A stretch of DNA of 64,000 bases from Streptomyces sp. Ru73. Lineage in GTDB: Bacteria; Actinomycetota; Actinomycetes; Streptomycetales; Streptomycetaceae. The translations under genes were made by a program, and so were the position numbers. Shown piece after piece: positions 31,627 to 40,654 of this stretch; position 1 is the stretch's first letter; the number at the start of each line of letters is the position of its first letter. Where the stretch lies: contig NZ_PQSQ01000005.1 of NCBI RefSeq assembly GCF_002920575.1, positions 62,001-126,000 of the forward strand, written 5' to 3'. The notes beneath the pieces are model-generated. The model saw only the letters and a list, made by a program, of their open reading frames with translations, made no database searches and was not told the DNA's origin.

Positions 31627-32873
31627 AGACCGTGGCCGTCGTCGGCGCCTCGCTCGCCGGCCTCTCCGCCGCTCGCGCCCTGCGCGACCAGGGCTACGAC
31701 GGGCGCCTCGTCCTCATCGGCGAGGAGCGGCACCGCCCTTATGACAGACCGCCGTTGTCCAAGGAGTTCCTGACCGGCAAGGCCGACGAGGCCGACCTCG
31801 CGCTCGAAACGGACGACGAGGACCTCGCGGCCGAGTGGGTGCTCGGGACGCGGGCCGCCGGGCTGGACACCCGGGAACGCGCGGTACGGCTCGCCGACGG
31901 CGGGGCCGTGCGCGCGGACGGCGTGGTGATCGCCACCGGAGCCGCGGCGCGCACCCTGCCCGGCAGTGAGGGCCTGGCCGGCGTGCACGTTTTGCGCACC
32001 CTCGACGACGCCCGTGCGCTGCGGGACGAGCTGGCGCACGGCGGCCGGCTGGTCGTCATCGGCGGCGGCTTCGTCGGCGCCGAAGTGGCCTCGACCGCCG
32101 CCGTCATGGGCCTGGACGTGACGTTCGTCGTCGCCGGGCCCACGCCGCTCGCCGGTCCGCTCGGGCCGGAGATGGCGGCAGCGGTCTCCGCGCTGCACGG
32201 CGACCACGGGGTGCGCCTGCTGTGCGGCACCGGCGTACGAGGGGTGACCGCCACCGCGGACTCCCCGGCCGTGGTCCCCCTCGGGCTGCGGGGCGGGGAG
32301 GCGCCCGCCGGAGCGGGCGCGCGGAGCCGGGTGGACGCGGTCCTGCTCGACGACGGCCGCAGCATCCCGGCCGACATCGTCGTCACGGGCATCGGCGCCA
32401 CCCCCTGCACCGACTGGCTGGAGGGCTCGGGCGTCGCGCTCGACAACGGGGGCGTGCGCTGCGGGGCCGACGGCATCACCAGCATTCCGGGCGTCGTCGC
32501 GGTCGGTGACTGCGCGGCCTGGTACGACGAGGGCTTCGCCGCACACCGCCGGATCGAGCACTGGACCGGCGCCAACGAGCGCCCGGCGACGGCCGTGGCA
32601 GCCCTGCTCTCCGGTGGCACCGCGCCGTTGGGTGCGCCGCGCCCGCCGTACTTCTGGTCCGACCAGTACGGGGTGCGGATCCAGTTCGCGGGGCACGCCG
32701 CCCTGGCCGACAGCGTGACCGTCGAGGACGGCGACCCGGCCGACCGCGGCTTCCTCGCTGTCTACCGCCGCGCCGGGGAGCCGGTCGCCGTACTGGGCAT
32801 GGCCCGCACCAAGCAGTTCACCCGCTGGCGCCGGCAGCTCGCCACCACGGCGGCACGGGGCGGCACCGCATGA
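31623..32873 (+). CDS. NAD(P)H:ferredoxin reductase, FAD type (BphA4-like)
   Basis: A 416-residue flavoprotein. The GTG start overlaps the ferredoxin stop (GTGA). N-terminal FAD motif VAVVGASLAGLSAARAL, then RPYDRPPLSKEFLTG (typical of BphA4/rubredoxin reductases), NAD motif LVVIGGGFVGAEVAST and the C-terminal FAD segment VVAVGDCAAW. The final domain (about 330-416) is the reductase C-terminal fold with HWTGANERPATAVAALL. It passes electrons from NAD(P)H to the Rieske ferredoxin. Confidence 0.9.
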   Translation: MKTVAVVGASLAGLSAARALRDQGYDGRLVLIGEERHRPYDRPPLSKEFLTGKADEADLALETDDEDLAAEWVLGTRAAGLDTRERAVRLADGGAVRADGVVIATGAAARTLPGSEGLAGVHVLRTLDDARALRDELAHGGRLVVIGGGFVGAEVASTAAVMGLDVTFVVAGPTPLAGPLGPEMAAAVSALHGDHGVRLLCGTGVRGVTATADSPAVVPLGLRGGEAPAGAGARSRVDAVLLDDGRSIPADIVVTGIGATPCTDWLEGSGVALDNGGVRCGADGITSIPGVVAVGDCAAWYDEGFAAHRRIEHWTGANERPATAVAALLSGGTAPLGAPRPPYFWSDQYGVRIQFAGHAALADSVTVEDGDPADRGFLAVYRRAGEPVAVLGMARTKQFTRWRRQLATTAARGGTA

Positions 32874-33781
32874 GCACCGCGATCCGGCCGAGCCGGGGCG
32901 CCCCCGCGCTGCACCCGCGCGGGCTGCCCCGGCTCGCGCGGGCCCTGGTCATGGGCATCGTGAACGTCACGCCCGACTCCTTCTCCGACGGCGGGCGGTG
33001 GTACGACCCGGAGCGGGCCGTCGCGCACGGCCTTTCGCTGTGGGAGGAGGGCGCGGACATCCTGGACGTGGGCGGCGAGTCGACCCGCCCCGGTGCCGTG
33101 CGGCCCTCGGCAGAGGAGGAGCTGCGGCGCGTGCTGCCGGTCGTCCGCGAGCTGGCAGCGGCGGGCGCGACCGTCAGTGTCGACACCATGCGGGCCGAGG
33201 TGGCCGCCCGTGCCGTCGAGGCCGGCGCACGGCTGGTCAACGACGTCTCGGGCGGCCTCGCCGACCCCGGGATGCTGCCGCTGATGGCGGGCGCCGGGGT
33301 GCCGTACGTGGTCATGCACTGGCGCGGGCACTCCGCCGGCATGCGGGCACGGGCCGTCTACGACGACGTGGTCACCGAGGTGGTCGACGAGCTGCGGCTG
33401 CGGATCGAAGCGGCGCTGCACGCCGGTGTCCCGGCGGACTGCCTGGTCCTCGACCCGGGGCTCGGCTTCGCCAAACTCCCCGAGCACAACTGGCAGTTGC
33501 TGGGCCGCCTGCCGGAGGTCACCGCGCTCGGCCATCCGGTGCTCGTGGGCGCGGCCCGCAAGTCCTTCCTCGGGGAGTTGCTGACGGACCCGGTGACCGG
33601 CCGGCCCCGCCCGGCTCACCTGCGGGACGCGGCCACCTCGGCGGTGTCCGTCCTGGCCGCCGCGCAGGACGCCTGGTGCGTCCGCGTGCACGACGTCGCC
33701 TCGACCGTCGACGCCGTACGCGTGACCGCGCGCTGGGGTCTGGAAACGCCGGCGGGGACGCCGCAGACGTACCCGCTGTGA
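32870..33781 (+). CDS. folP: Dihydropteroate synthase paralogue
   Basis: A 303-residue TIM-barrel enzyme that joins p-aminobenzoate to dihydropterin pyrophosphate in folate synthesis. It overlaps the reductase stop by ATGA. Motifs are complete: MGIVNVTPDSFSDGG, DVGGESTRPGA, VSVDTMRAEVA, LVNDVSGG, LDPGLGFAK, ARKSFLG and VRVHDV. Its place in an operon with Rieske electron-transfer genes, beside purU, a folate-dependent oxidase and folD, suggests a dedicated copy that raises the folate pool during C1 catabolism. This would be a second copy if the genome also has the usual folate operon, which I cannot see. Confidence 0.88.
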   Translation: MSTAIRPSRGAPALHPRGLPRLARALVMGIVNVTPDSFSDGGRWYDPERAVAHGLSLWEEGADILDVGGESTRPGAVRPSAEEELRRVLPVVRELAAAGATVSVDTMRAEVAARAVEAGARLVNDVSGGLADPGMLPLMAGAGVPYVVMHWRGHSAGMRARAVYDDVVTEVVDELRLRIEAALHAGVPADCLVLDPGLGFAKLPEHNWQLLGRLPEVTALGHPVLVGAARKSFLGELLTDPVTGRPRPAHLRDAATSAVSVLAAAQDAWCVRVHDVASTVDAVRVTARWGLETPAGTPQTYPL

Positions 33782-33782
33782 G

Positions 33783-33814
33783 GGCCGTGCGTACTCCGCC
33801 ACCGCCGCACGGCC
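33783..33814. terminator. Hairpin between folP and iclR
   Basis: GGCCGTGCG (33783-33791) and CGCACGGCC (33806-33814), a perfect 9-bp stem with a 14-nt loop, between the converging folP and iclR-type genes. Confidence 0.7.
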
Positions 33815-33850
33815 GCCGGCGGCGGCTCGGGTCCCGTGCGATGCGGCCCG

Positions 33851-34642
33851 TCAGCCCGGGTAGCCGAGGCGGCGGCTGAGCTCCGCGGCGCCCTCGACCA
33901 GGGACGGTGCGAGTTCGTGCATGCGCTCCTCGGTGAAGCGGAAGGCCGGGCCGGAGGCGGTCAGCGCCGCGACGGTCTCGCCGTCGCGCGAGCGGACGGG
34001 CGCGGCCATGGCGTTCAGCCCCTCCTCGTACTCCTCCACCGTCGTGGCGTAACCCCGCTCGCGCGCCTCGGCCAGCGCGGCCGCCAGCTTCTTCTTGGTC
34101 GTCAGCGTGCGGGGCGTCATGCGGGCCAGCCGGACCCCGGCGAGCAGCTCCGTCCGGCGCTCGGGGGAGAGGTGCGCCAGCAGGATCTTCCCGCTCGACG
34201 TGGAGTGCAGCGGCGTCAGCCGGCCGATCCAGTTCTGTGCGGCGATGGCGGACGGGCCGCGTACCTGGGCGAGGTTGATGACGTAGTGGGATTCGAGCAC
34301 CGCGAGGTTCATCGTCTCGCCCAGCTCCTTGGCGAGGCGCTCGCAGATCTCCTGGCCGTGCCGGGTGATGTCGATGCGGGCCGTCACCGCGCCGGCCAGC
34401 CGCACGATGCCGAAGCCGAGCCGGTACTTCCCGCGCTCGCTCTCCTGCTCCACCATGCCGCGCGCTTCGAGGGCGCCGAGCAGCCGGAAGGCGGTGGACT
34501 TGTGGACGCCGAGCGACGCCGCCACCTCGCTCACGCCCGCCTCTCCGTGCTGGGCCAGGAACTCCAGCACGGAGACGGCTCGGTCGACGGACTGCACGCC
34601 GCCGCCGGGGGCGCCGGCGGCCTCGGTGCTGTGGTTGCTCAT
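33851..34642 (-). CDS. IclR-family regulator, candidate controller of the C1 regulon
   Basis: A 263-residue regulator. The winged HTH is residues about 18-80 (SVDRAVSVLEFLAQHGEAGVSEVAASLGVHKSTAFRLLGALEARGMVE), followed by the IclR effector domain (ARIDITRHGQEICERLAKELGETMNLAVLE, LTPLHSTSSGKILLAHLSPE, ERGYATTVEEYEEGLNAMAAPV). It is the only regulator within the betaine/C1 cluster, and IclR proteins bind palindromes like the GTTGCG...CGCAAC sites found here. That link is an inference. Its own upstream region (34643-34738) has no such site. Confidence 0.9.
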   Translation of the reverse strand: MSNHSTEAAGAPGGGVQSVDRAVSVLEFLAQHGEAGVSEVAASLGVHKSTAFRLLGALEARGMVEQESERGKYRLGFGIVRLAGAVTARIDITRHGQEICERLAKELGETMNLAVLESHYVINLAQVRGPSAIAAQNWIGRLTPLHSTSSGKILLAHLSPERRTELLAGVRLARMTPRTLTTKKKLAAALAEARERGYATTVEEYEEGLNAMAAPVRSRDGETVAALTASGPAFRFTEERMHELAPSLVEGAAELSRRLGYPG

Positions 34643-34738
34643 GGCCGCATCCTAGGGGCAGCGAGCACCGGAAACGCCGACCGGCGGGGCGTGCGGCCGG
34701 CTGCCCCGCGCGGGCCGCACAGCAGGCGGCGGGGGCGG

Positions 34739-35611
34739 TCAGCGCAGGACGACCGTGCGGTTGCCGTTCACCATGATCCGGCTCTCGCTGTGCCACTCCA
34801 CCGCCCGCGCGAGGACCTGCGCCTCGACGTCGCGGCCGAGGGTGACCAGCGCGTCGGGGCCCTGCGAGTGGTCCACGCGTACCACGTCCTGCTCGATGAT
34901 CGGGCCCTCGTCCAGGTCCGGGGTGACGTAGTGCGCGGTGGCACCGACGAGCTTGACGCCGCGCTCGTGCGCCTGCGCGTACGGCCGTGCGCCCTTGAAG
35001 CTCGGCAGGAACGAGTGATGGATGTTGATCGCCCGGCCTTCGAGCTGCTTGCACAGGTCGTTGGAGAGGATCTGCATGTAGCGGGCGAGGACGACCAGGT
35101 CGATGTTCAGCTCGTCGACGAGCTCCAGCAGCCGGGCCTCCGCCTCGGGCTTCGTGTCCCGCGTCACGGGGATGTGGTGGAACGGAATCCCGTGGCTCTC
35201 CGCGAGCGCCTCGAACTCCCGGTGGTTGGAGACGATCGCCGGGATCTCGATGTTGAGGCTGCCGGTGCTCTTGCGGAAGAGCAGGTCGTTCAGGCAGTGG
35301 CCGAACTTCGACACCATGATCAGCGTTCGGGTGGGCGTCGCGGCGTCGTACAGGTTCCAGGTGATCCGGTACGCCTCCGCCACGGGCGCGAACCCGGAGC
35401 GCAGGTCGTCGAGCGTGATGGCCGGGTCCGAGACGTCGAAGCGCATGCGCAGGAAGAAGTGGCCCTGCTGCCGGTCGTCGAACTGCTGGCTCTCCTGGAT
35501 GTTCCCGGAGTGCTGGACGACGAAGCCGGTGACGGCGTGGACGAGGCCGGAGCGGTCGGGGCACGAAACGGTGAGGACGAACTCGCGATCGAGCTGCGGG
35601 CGAACGGACAC
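34739..35611 (-). CDS. purU: Formyltetrahydrofolate deformylase
   Basis: A 290-residue enzyme that hydrolyses 10-formyl-tetrahydrofolate to formate and tetrahydrofolate. The GTG at 35611 (VSVRPQLDREFVLTVSCPDR) is preferred because GGAGG lies 5 nt upstream; an ATG at 35635 falls inside the operator. An ACT domain covers residues about 10-85, and the formyltransferase fold follows with IVSNHREFEAL, ARYMQILSNDLC, NIHHSFLPSFKGARPYAQAHERGVKLVGATAHYVT (catalytic Asn/His) and LDEGPIIEQDVVRV (Asp). It frees tetrahydrofolate when C1 units from dimethylglycine oxidation accumulate. Confidence 0.93.
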   Translation of the reverse strand: MSVRPQLDREFVLTVSCPDRSGLVHAVTGFVVQHSGNIQESQQFDDRQQGHFFLRMRFDVSDPAITLDDLRSGFAPVAEAYRITWNLYDAATPTRTLIMVSKFGHCLNDLLFRKSTGSLNIEIPAIVSNHREFEALAESHGIPFHHIPVTRDTKPEAEARLLELVDELNIDLVVLARYMQILSNDLCKQLEGRAINIHHSFLPSFKGARPYAQAHERGVKLVGATAHYVTPDLDEGPIIEQDVVRVDHSQGPDALVTLGRDVEAQVLARAVEWHSESRIMVNGNRTVVLR

Positions 35612-35627
35612 TGAGGCCTCCAGGTGA

Positions 35628-35691
35628 GTGCGCATTACGCAACAGCATGTTCGATACGCAACATGGTCCGGACGGGACGCCTCGCGGTCAA
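35628..35691 (-). promoter_or_regulatory. Promoter and operator of purU
   Basis: On the minus strand: TTGACC (35691-35686), 17-bp spacer, GACCAT (35668-35663), then GTTGCG directly at 35662-35657. The element ends in GTGCGCATTACGCAAC on the plus strand (35628-35643), giving a 35-bp span. CATGTT/AACATG (35646-35665) is an overlapping inverted repeat. Confidence 0.7.
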
Positions 35692-35786
35692 GCCCTTCTT
35701 TCCACCTTGCTCACCAGGGAGTTGGGGCATCGGTGCGTCACTCGGGCGCGTCACCCGCCGCACCGCCGATCCGCCGGGATCACCTC

Positions 35787-35853
35787 TTGACACCCGTCTG
35801 GGTGGACTGCACTGTGTGTTGCGCAACCCGATGCGCGTTGCGCATAAGGCAAC
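35787..35853 (+). promoter_or_regulatory. Promoter and operator of the dimethylglycine oxidase operon
   Basis: TTGACA (35787-35792), 17-bp spacer, CACTGT (35810-35815), then the palindrome GTTGCGCAAC (35818-35827) and the 17-bp GTTGCGCATAAGGCAAC (35837-35853). The element from first GTTGCG to last GCAAC is 36 bp. The 265-bp gap to purU holds only these two promoters. Confidence 0.75.
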
Positions 35854-35876
35854 TTCTGAATTGGAGGGTGGTGGCG

Positions 35877-38330
35877 ATGGCGGGACCGCGAGTGGTCATC
35901 ATCGGTGCGGGTGTCGTGGGGGCGGCGCTGGCCGATGAGCTGTCCGTCCGGGGCTGGACCGAGGTGACGGTGGTCGACCAGGGGCCGCTGCCGGCCACCG
36001 GCGGATCGTCGTCGCACGCCCCGGGCCTGGTCTTCCAGACGAACTCCTCGAAGGCCCTGGCGGAGATGGCCCGCTACACGGTCGAGAAGTTCAGCTCCCT
36101 GGAGGTCGCGGGGGAGCCGTGCTTCCTCCAGGTGGGCGGCCTGGAGATCGCCACGTCACCGGAGCGGCTGGCGGAGCTGCAGCGCCGGCACGGCTGGGTG
36201 ACCTCGTGGGGAATCGAAGCCCGGATGCTCGGCCCGGAGGAATGCGTCCAGCTGCACCCGCTGGTCAACCCCGACCGGGTACTGGGCGGCATGCTCATCC
36301 CCACCGACGGCCTGGCCAAAGCCGTGCTCGCCGTCGAGGCGCAGATCACCGCGGCCCAGGGCCGCGGAGTGCGCTTCCTCGGCCACCACGAGGTGCTGGA
36401 CGTCCGCACCGAGGACGACGGCGCCGACGGCGAACGCGTGACCTCGGTCGTCACCGACCAGGGCGAGATCCCCGCCGACATCGTGGTGTGCTGCGCCGGC
36501 ATCTGGGGCCCGAGGGTCGCCCGCATGGTCGGCATGAACCTCCCCCTCACCCCCGTCGCCCACCAGCTCGCCTGGACCGGACCGGTACCGGCGCTGGCGG
36601 GCCAGGACGAGGAGGCCGTGCGCCCGATCCTGCGCCACCAGGACGCCGACCTCTACTACCGGGACCGCTTCGACCGCCTCGGCATCGGCTACTACGGGCA
36701 CCGCGCCATGCCCGTGTCGGCCGACGACATCCTCGCGGTGGACGAGGCCGAGGAGATGCCGTCCGTCCTGCGCTTCACCCCCGACGACTTCGCCGACGCC
36801 TGGACCGAGACGCAGTCGCTGCTCCCGGCGACGCGGGAGGCCAAGGTCGAGGAAGGCATCAACGGCCTCTTCTCCTTCACCGCCGACGGCATGCCGCTGC
36901 TGGGCGAATCGCCGCAGGTGAAGGGTTTCTGGGTGGCGGAAGCCGTGTGGGTGACGCACTCCGCCGGCGTCGGCCGCGCCGTCGCCGAATGGCTCGTCGA
37001 CGGCCACTGCTCCTCGTTCGACCTGCACGAGTGCGACGTCAACCGCTTCGAGCCGCACCAGCTGGCCCCCGAGTACGTGCTCGCGCGGGACTGCCAGGCC
37101 TTCGACGAGGTCTACGACATCCTCCACCCCCTCCAGCCGGCCGGTGCGCCACGACCCCTGCGCACCAGCCCCTTCCACCCCCGCCAGCAGGAGCTCGGCG
37201 CGTACTTCCTGGAAGCATCGGGCTTTGAGCGGCCCCAGTGGTACGAGGCCAACGAGTCCCTGCTGGCGGGGCGGGAGATCCCCACGCCCAACGACTGGGC
37301 GGCCCGCTACTGGTCGCCGATCGTGGGTGCCGAGGCCCAGGCGACCCGCGAGGGCGTCGCGATGTACGACATGACCGCGCTCAAGCGGCTGGAGGTCACA
37401 GGGCGCGGCGCCGCCACCTTCCTGCAGTACCTGACCACCGGAAACATCGACAAATCGGTGGGCTCGGTCACGTACACCCTGCTGCTGGACGTGGACGGCG
37501 GCATCCGCAGCGACGTCACCATCGCCCGGCTCGGCAAGAACCGCTTCCAGGTCGGCGCCAACGGCAACCTGGACCTGGACTGGCTCATCCGGCACCTGCC
37601 CGACGACGGCTCGGTGGCAGTGCGCGACATCACCGCCGGCACCTGCTGCATCGGCCTGTGGGGCCCGAAGGCCAGGGACGTCCTCCAGCCGCTGGCCGAC
37701 CAGGACTTCTCCAACGACGGCCTGCGCTTCTTCCGCGCGAAGCAGGCACACATCGGCGCCGTCCCCGTCACCGCGATGCGCCTGTCCTACGTCGGCGAAC
37801 TGGGCTGGGAGCTGTACACCACCGCCGACATGGGCCTCAAGCTCTGGGACACGCTCTGGGAGGCGGCACGGCCGTACGGCGGCATCGCGGCCGGCCGGGG
37901 CGCGTTCAACAGCCTCCGGCTGGAGAAGGGCTACCGGTCCTTCGGCACCGACATGACCTACGAGCACGACCCGTACGAGGCCGGCGTCGGCTTCGCGGTC
38001 CGGATGGACAAGGGCGACTTCCTCGGCCGCGAAGCGCTGCAGCGCCGCGCCGAGAACGTACGACGCCGGCTGACCTGCCTGACCATCGACGATCCCAGCG
38101 CGGTGGTCATGGGCAAGGAGCCGGTCTTCGAGGGGGACTGCACCGTCGGCTACGTCACCAGCGCCGCCTACGGATACACGATCGGCAAGGGCATCGCCTA
38201 CGCGTGGCTCCCCGCCGAACTGGCCACCCCCGGCCGCACCCTGCACATCGGCTACTTCGATCAGAGCATCCCGGCGGTCGTCACCGAAGAGCCGCTGTTC
38301 GACCCGAAGATGCAGCGCCTCCGCGGCTAG
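35877..38330 (+). CDS. dmg: Dimethylglycine oxidase (FAD- and folate-dependent)
   Basis: An 817-residue bifunctional enzyme. The ATG at 35877 has GGAGGG 8 nt upstream. The N-terminal DAO domain begins VVIIGAGVVGAALADEL; GGSSSHAPGLVFQTN holds the histidine (about residue 47) at the position used for covalent FAD attachment in this family. The C-terminal half is a GcvT-like folate domain (VAMYDMTALKRLEVTG, SYVGELGWELYT, GRGAFNSLRLEKGYRS). The sequence from end to end follows the Arthrobacter globiformis dimethylglycine oxidase pattern, including the DPKMQRLRG C-terminus. It oxidises dimethylglycine to sarcosine and passes the methyl carbon to tetrahydrofolate as 5,10-methylene-THF. It is first in the operon with folD and the Rieske oxygenase. 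Confidence 0.9.
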   Translation: MAGPRVVIIGAGVVGAALADELSVRGWTEVTVVDQGPLPATGGSSSHAPGLVFQTNSSKALAEMARYTVEKFSSLEVAGEPCFLQVGGLEIATSPERLAELQRRHGWVTSWGIEARMLGPEECVQLHPLVNPDRVLGGMLIPTDGLAKAVLAVEAQITAAQGRGVRFLGHHEVLDVRTEDDGADGERVTSVVTDQGEIPADIVVCCAGIWGPRVARMVGMNLPLTPVAHQLAWTGPVPALAGQDEEAVRPILRHQDADLYYRDRFDRLGIGYYGHRAMPVSADDILAVDEAEEMPSVLRFTPDDFADAWTETQSLLPATREAKVEEGINGLFSFTADGMPLLGESPQVKGFWVAEAVWVTHSAGVGRAVAEWLVDGHCSSFDLHECDVNRFEPHQLAPEYVLARDCQAFDEVYDILHPLQPAGAPRPLRTSPFHPRQQELGAYFLEASGFERPQWYEANESLLAGREIPTPNDWAARYWSPIVGAEAQATREGVAMYDMTALKRLEVTGRGAATFLQYLTTGNIDKSVGSVTYTLLLDVDGGIRSDVTIARLGKNRFQVGANGNLDLDWLIRHLPDDGSVAVRDITAGTCCIGLWGPKARDVLQPLADQDFSNDGLRFFRAKQAHIGAVPVTAMRLSYVGELGWELYTTADMGLKLWDTLWEAARPYGGIAAGRGAFNSLRLEKGYRSFGTDMTYEHDPYEAGVGFAVRMDKGDFLGREALQRRAENVRRRLTCLTIDDPSAVVMGKEPVFEGDCTVGYVTSAAYGYTIGKGIAYAWLPAELATPGRTLHIGYFDQSIPAVVTEEPLFDPKMQRLRG

Positions 38331-38365
38331 GGCAGCGCCCCCGCGGCCAGGAATAGGGAGAAGAC

Positions 38366-39232
38366 ATGAGCGCGAACATCCTCGACGGCCGACGCACCGC
38401 GGCCGCCCTCCGCGCCGAACTCGCCGAGCGCGTCGCCACGTTGGCCGAGCACGGCGTCGTCCCCGGCCTCGGCACCGTACTGGTCGGCGACGACCCCGGC
38501 AGCCACGCCTACGTCGGCGGCAAGCACCGCGACTGCGCACAGGTCGGCATCGCCTCGATCCGGCGCGAACTGCCGGCCGACGCGACGCAGGAGCAGGTCG
38601 AGCAGGTCATCGACGAGCTGAACGCCGACCCCGCGTGCACCGGCTACATCGTCCAGCTGCCCCTCCCGCGCGGCCTCGACGCCAACGCGGTACTGGAGCG
38701 GATGGACCCCGCGAAGGACGCCGACGGGCTGCACCCCGTCAACCTGGGCCGCCTGGTCCTCGGCGTCGACGGCCCGCTGCCCTGCACCCCGCGCGGCATC
38801 GTCGAACTGCTGCGCCGCCACGACGTGCCGCTCGCCGGCGCCCGGGTCTGCGTGATCGGCCGCGGCGTCACGGTCGGCCGGCCCATCGGCCTGCTGCTCA
38901 CCCGCAGGTCCGAGAACGCCACCGTGACGCTGTGCCACACCGGTACGAAGGGCCTGCCCTGGCACGTCCGCGAGGCGGACATCGTCGTCGCGGCCGCCGG
39001 CTCGGCCGGGCTCATCACGCCCGACATGGTCCGGCCGGGCGCCGCCGTCCTGGACGTCGGCATCACCCGCACGGAAGAGGGCCTGCTCGGCGACGTGCAC
39101 CCGGACGTCGCAGGCGTCGCCGGGTGGGTGGCCCCGATGCCCGGCGGCGTCGGTCCCATGACGCGCGCGATGCTCCTCGCCAACGTCGTCGAGGCGGCCG
39201 AACGCGCCGCCGGCCTGCACGCCGCTGCGTGA
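38366..39232 (+). CDS. folD: Methylenetetrahydrofolate dehydrogenase/cyclohydrolase
   Basis: A 288-residue bifunctional enzyme that converts 5,10-methylene-THF to 10-formyl-THF with NADP+. AGGGAGAAG precedes the [20 protein letters not shown] contains the active-site Tyr and Lys, [13 protein letters not shown] the first family signature, and [17 protein letters not shown] the nucleotide-binding loop, ending with [20 protein letters not shown]. It sits between the dimethylglycine oxidase and Rieske oxygenase genes and handles the C1 unit released by the oxidase; PurU takes the product further. Confidence 0.94.
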   Translation: MSANILDGRRTAAALRAELAERVATLAEHGVVPGLGTVLVGDDPGSHAYVGGKHRDCAQVGIASIRRELPADATQEQVEQVIDELNADPACTGYIVQLPLPRGLDANAVLERMDPAKDADGLHPVNLGRLVLGVDGPLPCTPRGIVELLRRHDVPLAGARVCVIGRGVTVGRPIGLLLTRRSENATVTLCHTGTKGLPWHVREADIVVAAAGSAGLITPDMVRPGAAVLDVGITRTEEGLLGDVHPDVAGVAGWVAPMPGGVGPMTRAMLLANVVEAAERAAGLHAAA

Positions 39233-39282
39233 AAGCACCTCCCCTTCCTTTCTGTCCGAGGCACTTCTCTTCGAGGTGAACT

Positions 39283-40407
39283 ATGACTACGACCGGACTT
39301 CCGGAGAGCCTGATCGCCACCCTCCCCGGTGATCACTACACGGACCCGGAGATCTTCCGCCTGGAGCAGGAGCGCATCTTCGAATCGATGTGGTTCTGCG
39401 CGGCACGCTCGGCGGATCTGGCCAAGCCGGGCGCGTTCAAGACCGTGGACATCGGCCGGGAGAGCGTCCTGCTGACCAGGTCGCGGGACAACTCGGTCCG
39501 GGCCTTCTTCAACGTCTGCCGGCACCGCGGCGCCAAGCTGTGCACGGAGGAGTCCGGCGAGGTGAAGCGGGCGTTCCAGTGCCCGTACCACGCCTGGACC
39601 TACGACCTCACGGGCAAGCTCGTCGCGGCGCCGAACCTGACGAAGATGCCGGACGTCGGCCGTACCGAGTACGGCCTGGCGAACGTCGCGGTGCGCGAGT
39701 GGCTGGGCTACGTGTGGGTGTGCCTGGCCGAGAACCCGCCCTCCTTCGAGGAGTCGGTGATCCAGGACGTGGTGGCGCGCCTGGGCGACGCGGAGTCGAT
39801 CAGCGCGTACGACATCGAGAACCTGGAGCTCGGCAAGCGGATCGTCTACGACGTGCAGGCGAACTGGAAGCTCATCATTGAGAACTTCATGGAGTGCTAC
39901 CACTGCGCGACGATCCACCCCGAGCTGACCGAGGTCCTGCCGGAGTTCGCCGACGGCTTCGCTGCGCAGTACTACGTCGGGCACGGCGCGGAGTTCGGCG
40001 AGGACATCAAGGGATTCACCGTTGACGGCTCGGAAGGGCTGGACCGCATTCCGGGGGTCTCGGAGGACCAGGACCGCCGGTACTACGCGATCACGGTGCG
40101 GCCGCAGGTGTTCATCAACCTCGTCCCCGACCATGTGATCTTCCACCGGATGTACCCGGTGGCGGCCGACCGCACGGTCGTGGAGTGCGACTGGCTGTAC
40201 CTGCCGCACGTCGTGGCGTCCGGCAAGGACGTCAGCCGCTCCGTCGAGCTGTTCGACCGGGTCAACCGCCAGGACTTCGACGCCTGTGAGCGCTGCCAGC
40301 CGGCGATGAGCTCGCGCCTGTACGCCAAGGGCGGCGTCCTGGTCCCGAGCGAGCACCACATCGGCGAGTTCCACACCTGGGTCCAGGACCGCCTCGGCAC
40401 CCACTGA
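39283..40407 (+). CDS. Rieske oxygenase, quaternary-amine (glycine betaine) N-demethylase type
   Basis: A 374-residue terminal oxygenase. GAGGTGAACT precedes the ATG. Rieske ligands: C79 and H81 (NVCRHRGAKLC), C100 and H103 (CPYHAW). Mononuclear iron ligands: H207 and H212 in ENFMECYHCATIHPEL. The residue bridging the two centres is Glu (E204) where ring-hydroxylating dioxygenases have Asp; Glu is characteristic of the quaternary-amine oxygenases (GbcA, stachydrine demethylase, CntA). With dimethylglycine oxidase next door, glycine betaine to dimethylglycine plus formaldehyde is the best guess; choline, carnitine or stachydrine are less likely. Its ferredoxin and reductase are encoded at 31267-32873. 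Confidence 0.85.
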   Translation: MTTTGLPESLIATLPGDHYTDPEIFRLEQERIFESMWFCAARSADLAKPGAFKTVDIGRESVLLTRSRDNSVRAFFNVCRHRGAKLCTEESGEVKRAFQCPYHAWTYDLTGKLVAAPNLTKMPDVGRTEYGLANVAVREWLGYVWVCLAENPPSFEESVIQDVVARLGDAESISAYDIENLELGKRIVYDVQANWKLIIENFMECYHCATIHPELTEVLPEFADGFAAQYYVGHGAEFGEDIKGFTVDGSEGLDRIPGVSEDQDRRYYAITVRPQVFINLVPDHVIFHRMYPVAADRTVVECDWLYLPHVVASGKDVSRSVELFDRVNRQDFDACERCQPAMSSRLYAKGGVLVPSEHHIGEFHTWVQDRLGTH

Positions 40408-40448
40408 CCCGATCCGCACGGAAAGACACGCACAACGCCCTTGAGAAT

Positions 40449-40482
40449 GCCGGGCGGCGGGCCGACGGGCCCGCCGCCCGGC
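40449..40482 (+). terminator. Terminator of the dimethylglycine oxidase operon, 15-bp stem
   Basis: GCCGGGCGGCGGGCC (40449-40463) pairs with GGCCCGCCGCCCGGC (40468-40482), 4-nt loop, followed by a short T run (GCGTTTT). It lies 42 bp past the Rieske oxygenase stop. Confidence 0.88.
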
Positions 40483-40579
40483 ACGCGTTTTCAGTGACTG
40501 CCGACGGTGGGAACAGGCGCCGACGGCGGCCGCGACGTGCAGTGTGCGGAGGAATCCACCCCTCGGGCCGCCCGTCGCA

Positions 40580-40631
40580 CCGCCGCGTACGCTGTCGCTC
40601 CGCCCCCGCCGCGTACGCTGTCGCTCCGCCC
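40580..40631. repeat. Perfect 26-bp tandem duplication
   Basis: The 26-bp unit at 40580-40605 (CCGCCGCGTACGCTGTCGCT followed by CCGCCC) is repeated without change at 40606-40631, just downstream of the sensor phosphatase gene. It is non-coding. Confidence 0.85.
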
Positions 40632-40654
40632 GGCGTCCCGCACCGTGCGCCGCG

